Of a DNA stretch of 53,035 nucleotides, positions 49,880 through 53,035 are shown one piece after another. The DNA comes from Anaerolineaceae bacterium UBA6073. Lineage in GTDB: Bacteria; Chloroflexota; Anaerolineae; Anaerolineales; Anaerolineaceae. Below the pieces are notes generated by a model. The model ran no database searches and was not told the origin of the DNA. It saw nothing but the letters and a program-made list of their open reading frames with translations. Location of the stretch: the NCBI GenBank assembly GCA_002436085.1, contig DIXT01000004.1, positions 1-53,035 of the forward strand, read 5' to 3'. Made by a program: the position numbers and the translations under genes. Numbering within the stretch: the first letter of the stretch is position 1; each line of letters starts with the position of its first letter.

Positions 49880-50890
49880 TTACCAGTGAATGATGCTCTC
49901 CCGCAGCTTGCCCCACTTCAATGCGTCGGAGATGCCCTGGGTGATGGGCAGTTCGGCTTTCCAACCGAGCAGGCGCGCGGCTTTGTCGGCATTGGCGTAC
50001 GCCCCGGCCACATCCCCCGGGCGCGGCGGCTGAATGGAAACCGGCACGCGCTGCCCGTAAGCCTGTTCAAACGCGGCGACCAATTCCCGCACGGTGACGC
50101 CCTTGCCCGTCCCAAGGTTAATCACGCTGTATTGCGAATCCTCTTCGGACGCCTCAGCGATGACCTGGTCGAAGCGCTCTACCGCGTTCAGGTGTGCCCG
50201 CGCCAGGTCCCAGACATGGATGTAGTCGCGGATGCCGGAGCCGTCGCGCGTGGGCCAATCCACGCCGGTGAGATAGAAGACGGAATCCTGCCCGAGCGCG
50301 ACCTGCACCAACTTGCCCAGCACGTGCGAGGGGTTCTGGATGTGCATGCCGCTGCGCATCTGGGGGTCCGCGCCGATGGGGTTGAAGTAACGCAGCGCGA
50401 TAGCTTTCAGGTTATACGCGTGCGAGAAGTCCTTCAGGATCATTTCCATCATATACTTGGTGCGGGCATACGGGCTGAGCGGGCGCAGAGGGGACTCCTC
50501 TGTGACCATGAAGCCGGGCACCACGTCGTAAATCGCCGCGGAGGAGCTGAATACCACGCGCGGGTAACCCAGTTCGCTCAGGAGCTTGAAGAAGGTCATG
50601 GATTTGACCACATTGTCGCGGTAATAGTCATACGGGCGGGCGACGGATTCCGGGACGACGATGAGCGCGGCGCAGTGGATGGTGGCGAAGATATCCGGAT
50701 GGTCCGAGAAGACCTGGCGCACCATGGCGCGGTCGGAGATATCCGCCTCGTAGAAGACGCGCCCGCGCGTGAATTCGCGCCGACCGGTAATCAGAGAATC
50801 CAAAATGATGGGCGTGTGTCCGTTATCTTCCAGGACCGAGGCAATCGTGCTGCCAATATATCCCGCCCCGCCAGTAATCAGAATTTTCAT
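49880..50890 (-). CDS. galE: UDP-glucose 4-epimerase
   Basis: A 336-residue extended short-chain dehydrogenase that interconverts UDP-glucose and UDP-galactose with bound NAD. NAD motif GGAGYIGS (7-14), catalytic SSAAIYD and Y-x3-K in YARTKYMM, and the substrate block RYFNPIGA. Length matches GalE. It is the second gene after the MFS gene on the minus strand (26-nt gap) and ends in a clear terminator. It probably feeds surface polysaccharide synthesis. A closely related UDP-sugar epimerase is the only alternative. Confidence 0.92.
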   Translation of the reverse strand: MKILITGGAGYIGSTIASVLEDNGHTPIILDSLITGRREFTRGRVFYEADISDRAMVRQVFSDHPDIFATIHCAALIVVPESVARPYDYYRDNVVKSMTFFKLLSELGYPRVVFSSSAAIYDVVPGFMVTEESPLRPLSPYARTKYMMEMILKDFSHAYNLKAIALRYFNPIGADPQMRSGMHIQNPSHVLGKLVQVALGQDSVFYLTGVDWPTRDGSGIRDYIHVWDLARAHLNAVERFDQVIAEASEEDSQYSVINLGTGKGVTVRELVAAFEQAYGQRVPVSIQPPRPGDVAGAYANADKAARLLGWKAELPITQGISDALKWGKLRESIIHW

Positions 50891-50916
50891 TATGCGCTCC
50901 TGTGCTTATCTAAGAA

Positions 50917-52239
50917 TCAGTACTGTATCGGCTCACTGGCCGTTACTTTACGAACCGTCAGCAAAATCACCATCCCGACCAGCAGGAAGAGCAGGATGGA
51001 GCCAACCGCCCAGTATAAACCCGCCTGTTCGGCGGCCAGGTCGCTCAGGCCGCGGGCCAGGTAGAGATTATGCGCCCGGTACGAGACCGTGCTGAACACA
51101 AAGGGGCCCACGAAGGTGGAGGTGCGCCCCGCGACTGAGAGGAAACCGTAAAACTCGGTGGTTTTGCCCGCTGGCGCCAACTGGCTGACCATCGTGCGAC
51201 TGACTGCCTGCGCCCCTGAGAGGGAGAAGCCCGCAAACGCCCCGATGACAAAGAACATCACATTGGACTTTATGAAGAACAGTCCGGTCAGCGAGGCAAT
51301 CAGAATCAGGAGCGAGATGATAATCGCCTGCTTGCTACTTTGCTTGTCCGAAATTCTGCCGAACAAGAGCGCCCCTGCGGCACCCGTGATTTGGATCACG
51401 ATGACGAACAGGATCAGCTGTACCTGCCCCATGCCGAACAGCGTCGCGCCGATGATAGCGGCAAAGTCCATCAGCATCATGATGCCGTCGTTGTAAACCA
51501 GGAAGGCGACCATGTACTTGAGAAACTCGCCGTAGCTCTTGATCTCGCGGAAAGTGCGCCCAAGCTTCTTGAAAGCCAACCCGAAAACTGTTTCGCCAGC
51601 GGGGATAGTTTCTGGTTCAGTAATCTCGTGCACGTGCAGGAAGGTGGGGATGGAGGAAAGCAGAAAGAACAGCGCGGTAATCAGGAAGGTATAGGGGATA
51701 AAGCTGTTGCCGATCAGCTGCATGGGCACGAGCACGATAATCAGGCAGGCCACGCCGCCGAGCATGCCGACTGCCCAGCCTTTACCCGAGATGTAACCGA
51801 TGGTCTTGGGGGTGGAGACGTCCACCAGCAGCGCGTCGTAAAAAACCTGCGCTCCGCGGTAGCCGATTTCCGCCAGGATGAAGAAGAGCATGCCGATGAG
51901 CACGTCGCCCGGGCGAACGAAAAAGAGCATTCCGGTGAAGACGACGGCGATGGTGGTGAAGATGAAGAGCAGCCGCTTTTTGGAGCGCGAAAAGTCGGCG
52001 ATGCTGCCGAGCACCGGGGAAATGAGCGCAACAAGCACGGCGGCGATGCCGATCGACCAGCCCCACAGGCGGGTGCCTTCCGCGCCGCCAACCACCGCGT
52101 TTTTGAAGTAGGCGGAGTAGACAGCCAGCAGGACGATGGCAGCGTAGGCGGAGTTGCCGAAATCGTAGAGGTACCAGGCGCGGCGTGAACGGCGGGCGGG
52201 TTTGGTCTGATCAAGCAGGTTTTTGGGGGATGTCTCCAT
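50917..52239 (-). CDS. MFS transporter, UMF1 (Atg22-like) family
   Basis: A 440-residue transporter with about 12 helices. The N-terminal block WYLYDFGNSAYAA is the signature of the UMF1/Atg22-like family, which is distinct from typical MFS drug exporters. ATG 52239 is preferred because AAAGGA lies 8-9 nt upstream; the frame stays open for 51 nt more. A charged loop follows helix 6. Substrate unknown; yeast Atg22 exports amino acids from the vacuole. It precedes galE with a short gap, probably one operon. Confidence 0.88.
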   Translation of the reverse strand: METSPKNLLDQTKPARRSRRAWYLYDFGNSAYAAIVLLAVYSAYFKNAVVGGAEGTRLWGWSIGIAAVLVALISPVLGSIADFSRSKKRLLFIFTTIAVVFTGMLFFVRPGDVLIGMLFFILAEIGYRGAQVFYDALLVDVSTPKTIGYISGKGWAVGMLGGVACLIIVLVPMQLIGNSFIPYTFLITALFFLLSSIPTFLHVHEITEPETIPAGETVFGLAFKKLGRTFREIKSYGEFLKYMVAFLVYNDGIMMLMDFAAIIGATLFGMGQVQLILFVIVIQITGAAGALLFGRISDKQSSKQAIIISLLILIASLTGLFFIKSNVMFFVIGAFAGFSLSGAQAVSRTMVSQLAPAGKTTEFYGFLSVAGRTSTFVGPFVFSTVSYRAHNLYLARGLSDLAAEQAGLYWAVGSILLFLLVGMVILLTVRKVTASEPIQY

Positions 52240-52370
52240 GATGATGTCCTTTAAGTTCAATTTTTCCAATGAATCACTGAATAATCGCAAGGTAGATTTT
52301 ATCAGACTCAGGCAGGTGTGTCACTTTTGTGCGGGTTTGATTTTATCCTCTGACCGCGAGGGTGGTTATT

Positions 52371-52760
52371 CGTCACCGCGATGCCCTAAAAGGCACAGGA
52401 TGAAACGAAACGCTCTCCCTGCCGGCCTGACATTTTGTCACCGCGATGCCCTAAAGGGCACAGGATGAAACGAAGCGCTCTCCCTGCCGGCCTGACATCT
52501 CGTCACCGCGAAGGACGAAGCGGTCTCCCTGCCGGCCCAACATTTCGTCACCGCGATGCCCTAAAGGGCACAGGATGAAACGAAGCGGTCTCCCTGCCGG
52601 CCTGACATTTCGTCACCGCGAGGGACGAAGCGGTCTCCCTGCTGGCCTGACATTTCGTCACCGCGATGCCCTAAAGGGCACAGGATGAAACGAAGAGGTC
52701 CCCCTGCCGGCCTGACATTTCGTCACCGCGAGGGACGAAGCGCTTTCCCTGCTGGCATGC
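52371..52760. repeat. Tandem array of two alternating unit lengths (65 and 45 bp)
   Basis: Units begin CGTCACCGCGA and end in CTGACATTT-like sequence. The order is A (52371-52436), A (to 52500), B (52501-52545), A (52546-52610), B (52611-52655), A (52656-52720), B (52721-52760). A units carry a 20-bp insertion with the palindrome TGCCCTAAAGGGCA relative to B. Confidence 0.9.
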
Positions 52761-52795
52761 AGGCAGATTCCACAAGGGATGCTTCGCTATGCCAC

Positions 52796-53022
52796 ACCGT
52801 TTTGCCTGACGAACAGTACTTCCTGCGGTTCAAGGCAGCAGCGGCAAAACGGTTCATAATGACGAATCAAGCGTCACCGCGAGGCACGAAGCGATATCCG
52901 TTTCTTCGTCATCGCGAAGCGCAAGCGAAGCGCTCCCCCTGCTGGCAGACAGGCAGATTGCCACACCGTTTTGCCTGACGAACAGCACTTCCTGCGGTTC
53001 AAGGCAGCAGCGGCAAAACGGT
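52796..53022. repeat. Two 58-bp hairpins at the right end
   Basis: Copies 52796-52853 and 52965-53022: 11-nt arms ACCGTTTTGCC / GGCAAAACGGT around a 36-nt core that is nearly the same in both. The arms resemble those of the 55-bp hairpins at 20-21 kb with paired changes. The window ends just after copy 2. Confidence 0.85.
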
Positions 53023-53035
53023 TCGCAGCAACTGC

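Noticed and set aside
52371..52760. Regular repeats that could be taken for a CRISPR array
   Set aside because: Units are contiguous variants of each other with no unique spacers, and no cas1/cas2 genes are present. The same holds for 28.6 kb and 20-22 kb.

Overview
This 53 kb window looks like chromosomal DNA of a free-living bacterium, most likely a Chloroflexota member of the Anaerolineae type. That placement is inference. It rests on GC-rich coding DNA, a bacterial HMG-CoA reductase beside archaeal-type HMG-CoA synthase and thiolase genes, bacterial translin with DUF3467, several lipoproteins of the form lipobox plus Pro/Thr-rich linker, and intergenic spaces packed with hairpin repeats. 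There is no prophage, plasmid or CRISPR signature.

Layout. 0-3 kb: a stand-alone tryptophan synthase beta (TrpB2 type) behind a T-box leader whose specifier reads TGG, then a coiled-coil lipoprotein. 3-6 kb: small accessory genes (DUF1801, GNAT, methyltransferase, GrpB family). 5.9-7.9 kb: a TetR regulator and a cytoplasmic GH13 enzyme, each preceded by the same 16-bp palindrome. 7.9-9.7 kb: a methyltransferase and a thioredoxin-reductase-like flavoprotein with an unusual nucleotide site. 9.8-13.4 kb: the upper mevalonate pathway (HMG-CoA reductase, HMG-CoA synthase, thiolase-like protein); the thiolase-like protein lacks the usual catalytic residues and no DUF35 gene accompanies it. 13.6-15.7 kb: a chelatase AAA+ gene joined to a VWA gene by an A9 run in the -1 frame, as in chlD genes with programmed frameshifting. 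15.7-20 kb: NifU-like protein, DUF2974 hydrolase, ArsR-type regulator plus MFS transporter. 20-22.2 kb: gene-free repeats.

22.2-28.1 kb (minus strand): LysM/M23 lipoprotein, methyltransferase with a zinc ribbon, SRP RNA, and a tightly coupled run ssb - DUF3467 - translin - two halves of a membrane-anchored Cas4-like nuclease; then an esterase lipoprotein. 28.8-34.5 kb: tRNA-Pro, glycosyltransferase, RNase HII and a 1294-residue secreted ExeM/NucH-like nuclease. 34.5-36.3 kb: repeats. 36.3-41.9 kb: ABC exporter with a zinc-ribbon membrane protein, a PfpI protein, PLP synthase PdxS/PdxT and a GNAT-like protein. 42-48.4 kb: R3H-type AAA ATPase, thymidylate kinase, a DsbA-cyclophilin fusion lipoprotein, PrsW, PlsC and rhomboid. 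48.4-49.8 kb: REP hairpins around a RAYT transposase. 49.9-52.2 kb: galE and a UMF1-type MFS transporter. 52.3-53 kb: tandem repeats.

The strongest leads are the frameshift-linked chelatase gene, the ssb-translin-split-nuclease operon, the catalytically altered thiolase, and several families of constant-length hairpins whose stems are conserved by compensatory change while their cores differ. All functional statements come from motif recognition by eye; no database search was run.
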